A stretch of 64,000 nucleotides of DNA from Xenococcaceae cyanobacterium MO_167.B27. Lineage in GTDB: Bacteria; Cyanobacteriota; Cyanobacteriia; Cyanobacteriales; Xenococcaceae. This document shows positions 51,900 through 60,966 of this stretch, piece after piece; positions within the stretch are counted from its first letter, which is position 1, and every line of letters begins with the position of its first letter. The stretch covers positions 1-64,000 of the forward strand of contig JASJCP010000004.1 in assembly GCA_030065935.1 (NCBI GenBank), read 5' to 3'. Position numbers and translations under genes: made by a program. The notes under the pieces are model-generated. The model was not told the DNA's origin. It ran no database searches and saw only the letters and a list, made by a program, of their open reading frames with translations.

Positions 51900-52919
51900 C
51901 TAAATTTTTTGACATAACAACAAGCCAAACCAATGTTTATTGTCCGTATAAGTTGCATTTACCTTTAAGCCTTTACTTGCTAAATAAACTGATTTTTCTT
52001 GAAGGTTAAACTTACGAGAAATTTCGGTTAAGATTTTTTCTCCTTCCTTAAATTCAATTATCAGATCTAGTGCTGCTAATTTAACATTATGGGAACTCTG
52101 ACAAATTAAATACATTTCAATTTGATTTTCCGACTGATTATAAATAGCATGATGTTCAAATAAACTCAAATCGAAATCCCCATCAAACCGCCAATTAAGA
52201 TGCTGTAAAATATTCAGATTAAAAGCGGAGGTAATTCCTTGACTGTCATTATAAGCAGCTTCTAAAACTGGGATAGATTTCTGTAAGTCAACCCCTAATA
52301 AAAAATAATCTCCCACACTTAACGAATTAGTAATTAACTCAATAAAGCGATCGCATTCTGACGGATTAAAATTACCAATAGTACTACCTAAAAATAAACA
52401 GATTCTTTGTGATAAAGCGGAATAACTTAGCTTACTCAAAGCTTGTTGATAAGTAGCCACTTTTCCTGTAATCTTTAAAGTAGGATATTTAGTCAACAAA
52501 CTATTAGCACTTTCTTGGAGAATTCCGCCACTAACATCAATAGGAGTATAGTATAAAGGGTAATCTAAATTTTGGTAAGCATCCAAGAGTAACTGAGTTT
52601 TTGTGGCACTACCACTACCCAACTCAACAATTTCTACCTTACCCGTAATTTTAGCAATTTCCTGACCAGATTTTTTTAGGATAGATGCTTCAGTTCGAGT
52701 CGGATAATATTCTGGTAACTCACAAATCTTTTCAAATAATTGAGAACCCTCATGATCGTAAAAATAACGAGGAGAAATAGTTTTACATTCCTGAGTCAAA
52801 CCCTCAATGATATCTTTACCATCATCTTCAGCAATATTATTGTCTAGTAAATATTCTAATTGTAATCTGTGATTGTTTAAAGCTTCATTGGGATTTTGCT
52901 CTTGAAAAAAAGTAGACAT
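51900..52919 (-). CDS. egtD: L-histidine N-alpha-methyltransferase (EgtD-like)
   Basis: 339 aa. SAM-dependent trimethylation of histidine to hercynine, first step of ergothioneine synthesis. Motifs: SPRYFYDHEGSQLFEKICEL, PEYYPTRTEASIL, EIVELGSGSATKTQLLLDA, PIDVSGGIL, FLGSTIGNF and DLQKSIPVLEAAYND. Full length for the family. No EgtB-type gene is adjacent in this window, so the pathway gene set is split or incomplete. Convergent with the dynamin-like gene, 7 bp between. Confidence 0.88.
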   Translation of the reverse strand: MSTFFQEQNPNEALNNHRLQLEYLLDNNIAEDDGKDIIEGLTQECKTISPRYFYDHEGSQLFEKICELPEYYPTRTEASILKKSGQEIAKITGKVEIVELGSGSATKTQLLLDAYQNLDYPLYYTPIDVSGGILQESANSLLTKYPTLKITGKVATYQQALSKLSYSALSQRICLFLGSTIGNFNPSECDRFIELITNSLSVGDYFLLGVDLQKSIPVLEAAYNDSQGITSAFNLNILQHLNWRFDGDFDLSLFEHHAIYNQSENQIEMYLICQSSHNVKLAALDLIIEFKEGEKILTEISRKFNLQEKSVYLASKGLKVNATYTDNKHWFGLLLCQKI

Positions 52920-53249
52920 TCCCTCTCCAATTAAATTTACTATTTTTCCTTACCAATCAAATTTTAACAATATAATGACTAATATTACTTGAGTTTGTGA
53001 TTAAAACAGGTGTTAATTTCCGAAGCTCCCTTATTGTTTTTGTCTAATACATCTTCTCTATTTATTTGTCAATTATCTATCTCAAGAAAAAAGCCAAACG
53101 ATATAAATATAGGATTTCTCGTACTTATAAGATACATCTTGTATTAGAGTAGCTAGAACATCAGCAATAATCTAGCTATCAACAATCAAAAATTCACAAA
53201 AACTAGAGGAGTTAAACTGTACTCATGCCAAAGATAACCGCTATAAAGA

Positions 53250-54098
53250 TTAAACCAAATAATGAGCATGATGACGAATATGATCTTCCATAAAACTAGC
53301 CATCATAAAATAGCTATGATCGTAGCCTTCCTGAAATCTTAAAGTCAACTCTTGACCAGATTCTTGACAAGCCAATTCAAAATTTTCAGGTAATAATTGT
53401 TGTTGATGATAAAAAGTATCTGCCGTTCCCTGATCGATTAAAATTGAATAATCTAAAGTATTTTCTTTAACTAATTCACTAGCATCATAACTGCGCCAGA
53501 GCTTCTTATCTGCTCCCAAATAAGCAGTAAAAGCTTTTTTTCCCCAAGGACAACTCATGGGTGCAGCAATAGGCGCAAAAGCTGATACAGATTGATATTG
53601 ATCGGGGTTTTTTAAGGCACAAATTAAAGCTCCATGTCCTCCCATAGAATGCCCAAAAATTCCTTGTTTTTCAGGAATTACCGCAAAGTTATTGATAATT
53701 ATTTGAGGTAACTCCTGAGTTATATAACTATACATCTGATAATGTTTTTGCCAAGGTTGAGTAACTGCATCAACATAAAAACCTGCACCACTTCCTAAAT
53801 CCCAAATTTCATTTTCTCCCACAATCCCCGTATCACGAGGCGATGTATCGGGAGCAACTAACATTAAACCATAATATGCTGCATATTTTTGCGCTCCGGC
53901 TTTAACAATAAAGTTTTCTTCCGTACAAGTTAAACCTGATAAATAGTAGAGAATTGGTACAGGTTTATTGGCTGCTTGGGGTGGAAGATAAACAGCAAAA
54001 TTCATGTTGCTATTACAGACTTGAGAGTAATGGGAATAGTAAGCAACAGTTCCATTAAAACAAAGATGTTCAGATTTCAGTTGAAGATTACTAGACAT
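53250..54098 (-). CDS. S-formylglutathione hydrolase
   Basis: 282 aa from ATG 54098; relatives start at this Met (MSSNLQLKSE). Esterase-D type alpha/beta hydrolase: LTCTEENFIVKAGAQ, APDTSPRD, the nucleophile in GHSMGGHGAL, and DHSYFMMASFMEDHI with the His. The Asp is in DQGTADTF. Hydrolyses S-formylglutathione to formate and glutathione in formaldehyde detoxification. The dehydrogenase partner (frmA/adhC type) is not adjacent. Confidence 0.95.
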   Translation of the reverse strand: MSSNLQLKSEHLCFNGTVAYYSHYSQVCNSNMNFAVYLPPQAANKPVPILYYLSGLTCTEENFIVKAGAQKYAAYYGLMLVAPDTSPRDTGIVGENEIWDLGSGAGFYVDAVTQPWQKHYQMYSYITQELPQIIINNFAVIPEKQGIFGHSMGGHGALICALKNPDQYQSVSAFAPIAAPMSCPWGKKAFTAYLGADKKLWRSYDASELVKENTLDYSILIDQGTADTFYHQQQLLPENFELACQESGQELTLRFQEGYDHSYFMMASFMEDHIRHHAHYLV

Positions 54099-54856
54099 AA
54101 TAATTAAGTAGTAGGACACAAATAAAGTCAATCTGTTGAGGGGTTAGTAGTATCCGCAATTCATGAATTACCCTACAGTAGTAAAGGCAAAGGCTGAATC
54201 TTGACACTTTTTAATATAGTTAAATACTTAGACAAAATTATTTACACATTTTCCTTACGGTGTGACCTATTACCTATAATAATTTCGCTCTTTCTAATTT
54301 TTAGATGATATTAGTAATTAGTACCTAGTAATAAGTAATTTCTCATTACCTATTACCCGTCGTAATTTATTTTGTACAGATACTTATTTTGATTTTCCCT
54401 CCCTACCCACTTATGATTTGTGGTTAATTATTAAAAGACTCTTAATATAATTTCTTCAGAAATAACTTACACTCCATTAATAAATGTTTCCCAGAACAAT
54501 GCTCAATGGTGACAGCTTACCCTATTGGTGTTTTTATTATTCAGAATTTCTGTAAATTATGAACCAATATAGTCAAAAGATCCATGATACAATAGTTTTA
54601 CCACAGCTAAAAAATCTTCAAGTAAGAAAGCATGGCTAGATACCAAAGCCAGTAAGACAATACATCACCCTAACTTGCTTATCTCAAACATCGTAAACTC
54701 TGGGTAGGCAATTACCTAAGAAACAGTACAAATAGTATTCTACACTACTGTTTTAAGTGATTTACTGCCAAAACCAAGCTATTTAGCTAAATTAGCAGGG
54801 GTTGCAAAAACCCTCAAAGCTAAAAATATATTTCATCTACTATTGGAACTAAACTT
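54099..54856. other. Long intergenic region before citrate synthase
   Basis: About 760 bp, AT-rich, between divergent genes. No open frame looks coding. A hairpin AAACAGTA (54721-54728) with TACTGTTT (54746-54753) lies 100 bp before gltA and may be a weak terminator or leader structure. The rest holds low-complexity TTACCTATTAC tracts. Confidence 0.45.
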
Positions 54857-56002
54857 ATGACAACTGCATTCTGTGAATATAGACCAGGTTTAGAAGGTAT
54901 CCCTGTTACCAAGTCCAGCATTAGTTATGTCAATGGTGAAGAGGGAATTTTAGAGTATCGTGGTATCAGAATCGAAGAACTAGCAGCCAAAAGTAGTTTT
55001 TTGGAGATAGTATATTTACTCATTTGGAATACTTTACCCAGTGAGATACAACTCAAAGAATTTGAGAATGATATCTTATACCATCGACGCATCAAGTATC
55101 ATATTCGGGATATGATGAAGTGCTTTCCCGGAACAGGACATCCGATGGATGCTCTACAGACTTCCGCAGCAGCCCTTGGTTTATTCTATTCTCGCCGAGC
55201 TTTAGATGATCCAGAATATATTAGAAAAGCAGTAGTTCGCTTGCTGGCAAAAATTCCTACCATGATCGCAGCTTTTCATCAAATGCGGAAAGGAAACGAC
55301 CCCATCCAACCCAATGATGATCTGCACTACGCTGCTAACTTTCTCTATATGTTAACAGAAAGAAAACCTCATCCTATAGCAGCAAGAGTTTTTGATGTTT
55401 CTTTAATGCTTCATGCAGAACATACAGTAAATGCTTCCACATTTTCCGCGATGGTGACAGCTTCCACTCTCACAGACCCCTATGGCGTAGTTGCTTCTGC
55501 TGTGGGTACTCTAGCAGGACCCCTTCATGGTGGTGCGAATGAAGAAGTTTTATCTATGCTAGAAGAAATTGGCTCTATAAGAAACGTTCGTCCTTATGTG
55601 GAAGAACGCATCGCTAGAAAAGAAAAAATTATGGGGTTTGGACATCGAGTTTATAAAGTTAAAGACCCCAGAGCCGTAATCCTACAAAACTTAGCAGAAC
55701 AGTTATTTCAAGAAACAGGAAACGACCCCTACTACGATATTGCCCTAGAATTGGAAAAAGTAGTAGAAGACAAATTAGGCGCAAAAGGTATTTATCCTAA
55801 TGTAGATTTTTACTCTGGTTTAGTTTATAAAAAATTAGGCATTCCTAGTGACCTATTTACCCCGATTTTTACCATCGCTCGTGCTGCTGGTTGGTTAGCT
55901 CACTGGAAAGAACAACTAGCAACAAACCGTATCTTTCGTCCAACTCAGGTATATACAGGAAAACACGATCAACCTTATATTCCTATCGAAGAAAGAACGT
56001 GA
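54857..56002 (+). CDS. gltA: Citrate synthase
   Basis: 381 aa; condenses oxaloacetate and acetyl-CoA. Motifs: SSISYVNGEEGILEYRGIRI-like start of the large domain, MLHAEHTVNASTFSAMV (His), LAGPLHGGANEEV (His), IMGFGHRVYKVKDPRA and the Asp region NVDFYSGLVYKKLGI. Short form typical of type I/2-methylcitrate-like synthases of cyanobacteria. The stop codon TGA is also the first bases of an IS605-type right-end scar. Confidence 0.96.
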   Translation: MTTAFCEYRPGLEGIPVTKSSISYVNGEEGILEYRGIRIEELAAKSSFLEIVYLLIWNTLPSEIQLKEFENDILYHRRIKYHIRDMMKCFPGTGHPMDALQTSAAALGLFYSRRALDDPEYIRKAVVRLLAKIPTMIAAFHQMRKGNDPIQPNDDLHYAANFLYMLTERKPHPIAARVFDVSLMLHAEHTVNASTFSAMVTASTLTDPYGVVASAVGTLAGPLHGGANEEVLSMLEEIGSIRNVRPYVEERIARKEKIMGFGHRVYKVKDPRAVILQNLAEQLFQETGNDPYYDIALELEKVVEDKLGAKGIYPNVDFYSGLVYKKLGIPSDLFTPIFTIARAAGWLAHWKEQLATNRIFRPTQVYTGKHDQPYIPIEERT

Positions 56003-56043
56003 ACTACCCGCGTTCTTATCGCGAGCTTCTAGCTTCCCTGAAG
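55999..56043 (-). mobile_element. IS605-type right-end scar at the gltA stop codon
   Basis: On minus: GAAGCTAGAAGCTCGCGATA, AGAACGCGGGTAGTTCAC. CGCG arms pair (CTCGCGATAAGAACGCGGG) and the end GGGTAGTTCAC is the variant right end of related elements. On plus it begins GTGAACTACCCGCG, with TGA as host stop. Confidence 0.5.
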
Positions 56044-56054
56044 TTGTTTGACTT

Positions 56055-56169
56055 CAACAGCGTGATTGGATATGCTCTCTAGCCGAGAGCATCCCTCACG
56101 CTCAATCGGGGATTGCCTCAACAGCGCGGTTGGATATGCTCTCTAACCGAGAGCATCCCCCGCGCTCAA
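56055..56169. repeat. Two 51-bp hairpin repeats with compensating changes
   Basis: Copies at 56055-56105 and 56119-56169, 13 bp apart. Each has an inner stem TGCTCTC-TA.CC-GAGAGCA and an outer stem: GCGTGA with TCACGC in copy 1, GCGCGG with CCGCGC in copy 2. The outer pairs differ between copies yet remain paired. Confidence 0.8.
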
Positions 56170-56408
56170 AACAGACTTGCGTCCACTCCTTGGTCTTACA
56201 TCCCTGTATCCTTATATGTTTGGTTGCACAGATTCAAGGCATAATTCCACCACCATCTTGCACAGCCCATGACTTGACGCACGTTTTTGGGACTGTGAGG
56301 ATGTGGGATAGATTCTGACTTTGATTGCTTTGTGCAATGCTTTCACAATAACTATAGTTTACGGTAAGTATTCTAATCAAAAATAAGCCAAAGTCACACA
56401 ATGAATGG
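56170..56408. other. Intergenic region, nothing recognised
   Basis: Non-coding-looking spacer between the hairpin repeats and the long-armed hairpin. Some short open frames but no family match. Confidence 0.4.
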
Positions 56409-56488
56409 AAAAATAGGTCAAGTCTTCAGTAGCCGATAACTTGATAATTCTGATCAATAACTTAAATTAAAAGACTTGACCTATTTTT
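56409..56488. other. Long-armed hairpin (18-bp perfect arms), second example
   Basis: AAAAATAGGTCAAGTCTT (56409-56426) pairs perfectly with 56471-56488, loop 44 nt, followed by a T-run. Same arm length, same AAAAAT...GTCTT boundaries and same loop size as 32408-32486. It could be a bidirectional terminator or a small RNA. Confidence 0.7.
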
Positions 56489-56838
56489 TTTCTTCTCTTT
56501 CGTCAAAAATAAGTTTTGTTACTTGTAGAGTAAGGATGCGCTCCGCGCGGAATAGTATTGGTCGAAATTCATCCCACCGACAAGTCGGGGGACTTCTTTC
56601 GACATTGAGTTAAAGACCTCTGGAACGGGGGGTGGGGAATGGGGCTTATATTTACAGGATTTATCGGAACAACACCGACAACTTAACAACAAACAAGCCC
56701 CTTTCCCCGCCTATCGTCAAACTGTAAGACGTAATAGTAGAGGACGCAAGAAATCTACTACTGCGCTGGTTTCTGGGTAGGAAGCCTACGCTGTATTCAG
56801 TAGAATCAGCGTATGTAGTTCACTATGATTTCAACATC
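56489..56838. other. Spacer before RDD gene
   Basis: 350 bp. Contains GATGCGCTCCGCGCGGAAT (short palindrome, 56537-56555) and an 80-codon stretch without ATG (ending TTALVSG and a stop at 56780) that has no recognised match. No secure gene. Confidence 0.4.
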
Positions 56839-57378
56839 ATGTATCAAGAAGACTCCAACGAATTAACCTACAGACGGTTTCCCAGAGTCCCTCCCGAAAG
56901 ACGTATTGGAGCTTTTCTCATTGATTTTGTAACTGTGTGGTTTGTCAGTTTATTTTTTGGTGCAGCAGTACAATGGCTGATATTTTTTATAACCTGGTTA
57001 TTTATGCGGGTAATTGTCGTAGATCGTAATCAGGGTCAAAGTCTCGGTCGTTATGCTTTGGATATTAAGGTAATTGACACTCGATTCTATCGCCTTCCTG
57101 ATTTAATTGCTCTGGGTAAAAGGGAAGGATTATTAGGTTTCGGAGCAATGTTAGCCTGTTTGGGATTAAATAACTTTTCTAATGGCTTATTGTTGCTCTT
57201 TTTATTAACTCCCTTGCTAGTTGACTGTATTGCTGCTTTCTTTGACGAAGATAAGGATCGAGCTTTTCATGACCGCTTGGCTGAAACCATGATTATTCAA
57301 ACCCCTAGAGGTTTTTCCCTAGACTTGAGGTTGAAAAAATTATTTGCTCAAATCCAACGTAATATGCGAAAATATTAA
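56839..57378 (+). CDS. RDD family membrane protein
   Basis: 179 aa with RDD motifs: RRIGAFLIDFVTVWF (first TM with Arg-Asp), QGQSLGRYALDIKVID, and AAFFDEDKDRAFHDRLAETM IIQTP at the end. Three to four TM helices. RDD proteins are small membrane proteins, some linked to Na+/H+ antiport; role here unknown. Just upstream of rpmG-rpsR on the same strand. Confidence 0.88.
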   Translation: MYQEDSNELTYRRFPRVPPERRIGAFLIDFVTVWFVSLFFGAAVQWLIFFITWLFMRVIVVDRNQGQSLGRYALDIKVIDTRFYRLPDLIALGKREGLLGFGAMLACLGLNNFSNGLLLLFLLTPLLVDCIAAFFDEDKDRAFHDRLAETMIIQTPRGFSLDLRLKKLFAQIQRNMRKY

Positions 57379-57435
57379 TTTGCGTGTCAATAGTAAGCAA
57401 ACCTAAAGTAAACCTATAAATATAAATAATTCGTT

Positions 57436-57630
57436 ATGGCAAGCAAAAAAGGGGCTAGAATCATCATCACTTTAGAATGCACCGAATGTCGCACTAATAC
57501 AGAGAAGCGGACTCCTGGTGTATCTCGATATACTACGACCAAAAACCGTCGCAATACCACAGGGAGAATGGAAATAAAGAAATTCTGCCCTCATTGCAAC
57601 AAGCATACTGTTCATAAAGAAATTAAGTGA
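57436..57630 (+). CDS. rpmG: 50S ribosomal protein L33
   Basis: 64 aa, zinc-ribbon form (C+): [20 protein letters not shown], then [21 protein letters not shown] with CxxC pairs. Starts MASKKGAR. First gene of rpmG-rpsR-RNase II/R, an order common in cyanobacteria. Confidence 0.97.
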   Translation: MASKKGARIIITLECTECRTNTEKRTPGVSRYTTTKNRRNTTGRMEIKKFCPHCNKHTVHKEIK

Positions 57631-57689
57631 GCTAAAACTCCAACTTTGGCTCAAAAAATTCCACAAACCAAAATTTTAGTTAAACAAAT

Positions 57690-57905
57690 ATGGCATATTA
57701 CCGTAAACGTCTTTCTCCCATCAAACCTAGTGACCCTATAGACTACAAAGATATAGAGTTACTCAGAAAATTTATTACCGAGAGAGGAAAAATTTTGCCT
57801 CGACGCATTACTGGCTTAACAGCGAGACAGCAAAGAGACTTAACCGAAGCTGTTAAAAGAGCGCGGATAGTAGCTTTATTACCATTCATCAATGCGGAGG
57901 GTTAA
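57690..57905 (+). CDS. rpsR: 30S ribosomal protein S18
   Basis: 71 aa: [60 protein letters not shown]. Full length for cyanobacterial S18. 59 bp after rpmG and 112 bp before the RNase gene. Confidence 0.97.
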   Translation: MAYYRKRLSPIKPSDPIDYKDIELLRKFITERGKILPRRITGLTARQQRDLTEAVKRARIVALLPFINAEG

Positions 57906-58017
57906 TTAACAGTTAAAGTTGATTCCCAATCTTTTTTGGTCTAATTAAAGCAAATTGCAAGGTAAAAGGCTAGACTAAAAACTATGTTGTTAGATCGATG
58001 TTAATAGCAAGAAGCTG

Positions 58018-60018
58018 GTGGAAAAAGGAACGCTGATTGAATTCAGGCTAGATGGAGAGCGTCGTCTTGCAGTAGCAGAACGCCCAGAAGGGAAAAAAGA
58101 TTGGATTGTTATTGACGAAAAAGGTCAATCTCATAAAATACGCCCCCAAAGAGTTGAATATATTGTTGGGGGCGAGTCTTATCAACCATCTGACATCCCC
58201 AGCTTCCTCGATCAAGTCCAAGACTATCTCGACCCCAGCAGCTTAGAAATAGCTTGGGAAATACTCATAGAAGATGCTGAAAATACTACCCCTCAGCAAA
58301 TGGCAGAACTTCTATTTTCCGAGCAACACCCAGTAGCTTGTTATGCTGCCCACAGTCTTTTAAGTCAAGATAAAATCTACTTTAAGAAGAAAGGGAATGG
58401 CTACGAACCCCGTTCTCAGAGTCAAGTAGAAGAAATTAAACACCAGCAAGAAGTAGAAATTCAGAAAAACCGAGAAAAAGAAGAGTTCCTCACCCATCTA
58501 CAGCAAGCCTTAGAAGGAACAACTATTGATTGGACAGAAAGCGATCGCGCTCGTCTCGAAGCAATCTCCAAAATCGTACTCTACCCTGAGCAAAATCATA
58601 ACTATGCCCAGGAAATTTTGACATCTTTGAGGAAAAATTCTGATCCTCAAGCTGTCTTTCGTTTATTAGTACAAATTGGGTGGTGGAGCGAACATGAAAA
58701 CTTATTTCTACGTCGCAGTACTTACCCCGTAAACTTTCCGCAAAAGGTACTTGACGTGGTGCAATCTCATCTTCAATCTTTACCCATCGATCCTGACAGC
58801 GCTCGTCTCGATCTTACTCACATGAAGGTCTATACTATTGACGATGAGAGTACAACCGAAATAGATGACGGTTTAAGTGTTGAATATCTCGAAAATAGTC
58901 AGAATCCCCGTCTGTGGATTCATATTGCTGACCCAACCCGTTTAGTTATCCCAGGAGACGAATTAGACTTAGAAGCTCGCCGTCGTAGCACTAGTTTGTA
59001 TCTTCCCACAGGGATGATATCCATGTTTCCTTCTGAGTTAGCTACAGGACCGATGAGTTTAGTACAGGGTCAAACCTGTCACGCACTGAGCTTTGGGGTT
59101 GTTCTGGATGAGCTTGGTGCGATCCAAGACTACATCATCAGACCGAGTTTCATTAAACCAACTTATCGTCTAACCTACGATGATGTTGATGAGATGCTGG
59201 AATTGGGATTAACCAAAGAGCCAGAAATTGCTGAACTGGCTAAAGCTGCAACTCTACGTCAACAATGGCGCAAAAGCCAAGGCTCAATTCAAATCCAAAT
59301 GCCAGAATCATCTATTAAAGTCAAAGATGAAGAAATCACTATTGAATTGCTAGATGGTTCTCAATCTCGTCATTTAGTAGCAGAGATGATGATTTTAGCA
59401 GGGGAAGTAACAGGACAATACGCCAAAGAAAATAATATACCCTTGCCTTTTCGAGGACAACCTCAACCAGAATTACCCCCAGAAGAAGAATTATTACTAT
59501 TACCAGCAGGTCCAGTACGTTATTGCGCCTTACGTCGCTGTATGCCTAGAAGCGAAATGAGCCTTACTCCCCTACGCCATGCTAGTTTAGGTCTAGATAA
59601 CTATATTCAAGTTACTTCCCCCATTCGTCGCTACACTGACCTTTTGGCTCATTTCCAGTTAAAAGCTCATTTAAGGGGGGATAAATTACCCTTCTCTAAA
59701 GAACGCTTACAAGAAATTCTTTATAGTGTAGGGACTTCTGCTTATGAAGCGACTCTTGTAGAACGTCAAACTAACCGCTATTGGGGATTGGAATATTTAC
59801 GCCGTAATGCAGAATCAATTTGGCAAGCTCTAGTTTTACGTTGGTTAAGAGAAGATGAGGGGTTGGGCATAATTTTAATCGAAGATTTAGGCTTAGAATT
59901 GCCCCATCGTTTTGAACGCAACGTTTATTTAGGCGATCGCCTAGAAGTCAAAGTCAGCCGAGTTGATCCTCATCGAGATGAAATTCGTTTCCAAGAAGCA
60001 GTCAGAGCTAACCTTTAG
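58018..60018 (+). CDS. rnr: RNase II/R family exoribonuclease
   Basis: 666 aa, GTG start (58018). 3'-5' exoribonuclease. The RNB catalytic core holds TIDDESTTEIDDGLSVEYL with the acidic metal site, IHIADPTRLVIPGDELDLEA, RRSTSLYLPTGMISMFPSEL, and VTSPIRRYTDLLAHFQLKAH. The N-terminal 280 residues are an RNA-binding region (with the KGTLIEFRLDGERRLAVAER start); the C-terminus ends with a short S1/OB part (VKVSRVDPHRDEIRFQEA). Cyanobacterial type, between RNase II and R. Encoded after rpmG-rpsR. Convergent with ftsQ, 15 bp apart. Confidence 0.93.
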   Translation: MEKGTLIEFRLDGERRLAVAERPEGKKDWIVIDEKGQSHKIRPQRVEYIVGGESYQPSDIPSFLDQVQDYLDPSSLEIAWEILIEDAENTTPQQMAELLFSEQHPVACYAAHSLLSQDKIYFKKKGNGYEPRSQSQVEEIKHQQEVEIQKNREKEEFLTHLQQALEGTTIDWTESDRARLEAISKIVLYPEQNHNYAQEILTSLRKNSDPQAVFRLLVQIGWWSEHENLFLRRSTYPVNFPQKVLDVVQSHLQSLPIDPDSARLDLTHMKVYTIDDESTTEIDDGLSVEYLENSQNPRLWIHIADPTRLVIPGDELDLEARRRSTSLYLPTGMISMFPSELATGPMSLVQGQTCHALSFGVVLDELGAIQDYIIRPSFIKPTYRLTYDDVDEMLELGLTKEPEIAELAKAATLRQQWRKSQGSIQIQMPESSIKVKDEEITIELLDGSQSRHLVAEMMILAGEVTGQYAKENNIPLPFRGQPQPELPPEEELLLLPAGPVRYCALRRCMPRSEMSLTPLRHASLGLDNYIQVTSPIRRYTDLLAHFQLKAHLRGDKLPFSKERLQEILYSVGTSAYEATLVERQTNRYWGLEYLRRNAESIWQALVLRWLREDEGLGIILIEDLGLELPHRFERNVYLGDRLEVKVSRVDPHRDEIRFQEAVRANL

Positions 60019-60033
60019 CTGTCACACAATTGA

Positions 60034-60819
60034 TTAGCGTTCGGGATATTTTTGAATTGAATATCGTTCTGGATTGGTTAAGTCGATATAATAAATCTGG
60101 CTCAGTTGTAAGTGGTTTGGTAAATTTTTCAGGCTTGCCATAGCAGTAAACTGCTTCTCCAAGTAAGACAGATCTGAGCCTAAATAAACCGTTCCCAGGC
60201 TGGTTTTGAGATATAAATTATGGGAATTATCCCATCTGACTTCTAAAATCTTAATACTAGGATAAGCCTTAATTAAACGATAAACCTCTGACCAAACAGA
60301 ACTATAACTAGACTGAAAATTAAGGACTTTAAGTCCGCCAATAACAATTTTTGTGCCACTATCTTCATAATATTTGGGGTCAAGCCAAATTCCTTGAGCA
60401 TCCAAAAAACCTAAATTATTCCCTGATGCTGATATTGCTACTGCTACAGGGTTTCTTTCTTGTATGAACACTTGTAACACAGGGGGAAAAAGTTGCTTGT
60501 TAATTCTGGTATCAGCTATAGGTGGAATCGACTCCAAATTTTGACTCAACTTTTGAGATGGAATCTGCCAAATAAATTCAGGATATTGGATATTGAGAAG
60601 ATGATGAATTGTCGTCTCAGCAATTAGGTTTGTTCCTTCAATTTGGACTTGAGAAGGATGTTTAATTTGTCCATGGGGTATAATTGTAGCAGTTAGTAAG
60701 CTAGTAGCAATAGTACTTACTAATATAGAACGCCATAAAAAACGTTGTCGTAACTTATGTTTCTGCTGCTTGAGTAAAGATATCTTATCTTCAAGCTTCG
60801 GAAAAGAAGAGGCAGGCAT
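60034..60819 (-). CDS. ftsQ: FtsQ-type cell division protein with POTRA domain
   Basis: 261 aa from ATG 60819. Cytoplasmic basic N-terminus, one TM helix about 30-50 (SILVSTIATSLLTATIIP), then POTRA (SQVQIEGTNLIAETTIHHLL) and the beta-domain (PVLQVFIQERNPVAVAIS, LGFLDAQGIWL). Bitopic divisome protein that links early and late division proteins. Divergent from the Ctp protease gene (147 bp between starts). Confidence 0.88.
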   Translation of the reverse strand: MPASSFPKLEDKISLLKQQKHKLRQRFLWRSILVSTIATSLLTATIIPHGQIKHPSQVQIEGTNLIAETTIHHLLNIQYPEFIWQIPSQKLSQNLESIPPIADTRINKQLFPPVLQVFIQERNPVAVAISASGNNLGFLDAQGIWLDPKYYEDSGTKIVIGGLKVLNFQSSYSSVWSEVYRLIKAYPSIKILEVRWDNSHNLYLKTSLGTVYLGSDLSYLEKQFTAMASLKNLPNHLQLSQIYYIDLTNPERYSIQKYPER

Positions 60820-60966
60820 CAGCTTCAAAAATGTTTAATTTTTGTGTTTTTTTTGTGACGAATGGTGGTTAATAAGGTTAAATTACAACCCTTACTAGTC
60901 ACCTATGATAAAGTAAGCTTTATTATTGATCTAAGAGGTCTCCTACTCACACTATATATTCATCCT

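Noticed and set aside
56540-56780. 80-codon stretch ending TTALVSG
   Set aside because: No start codon, biased composition and no recognisable family; not enough to call even a relic.
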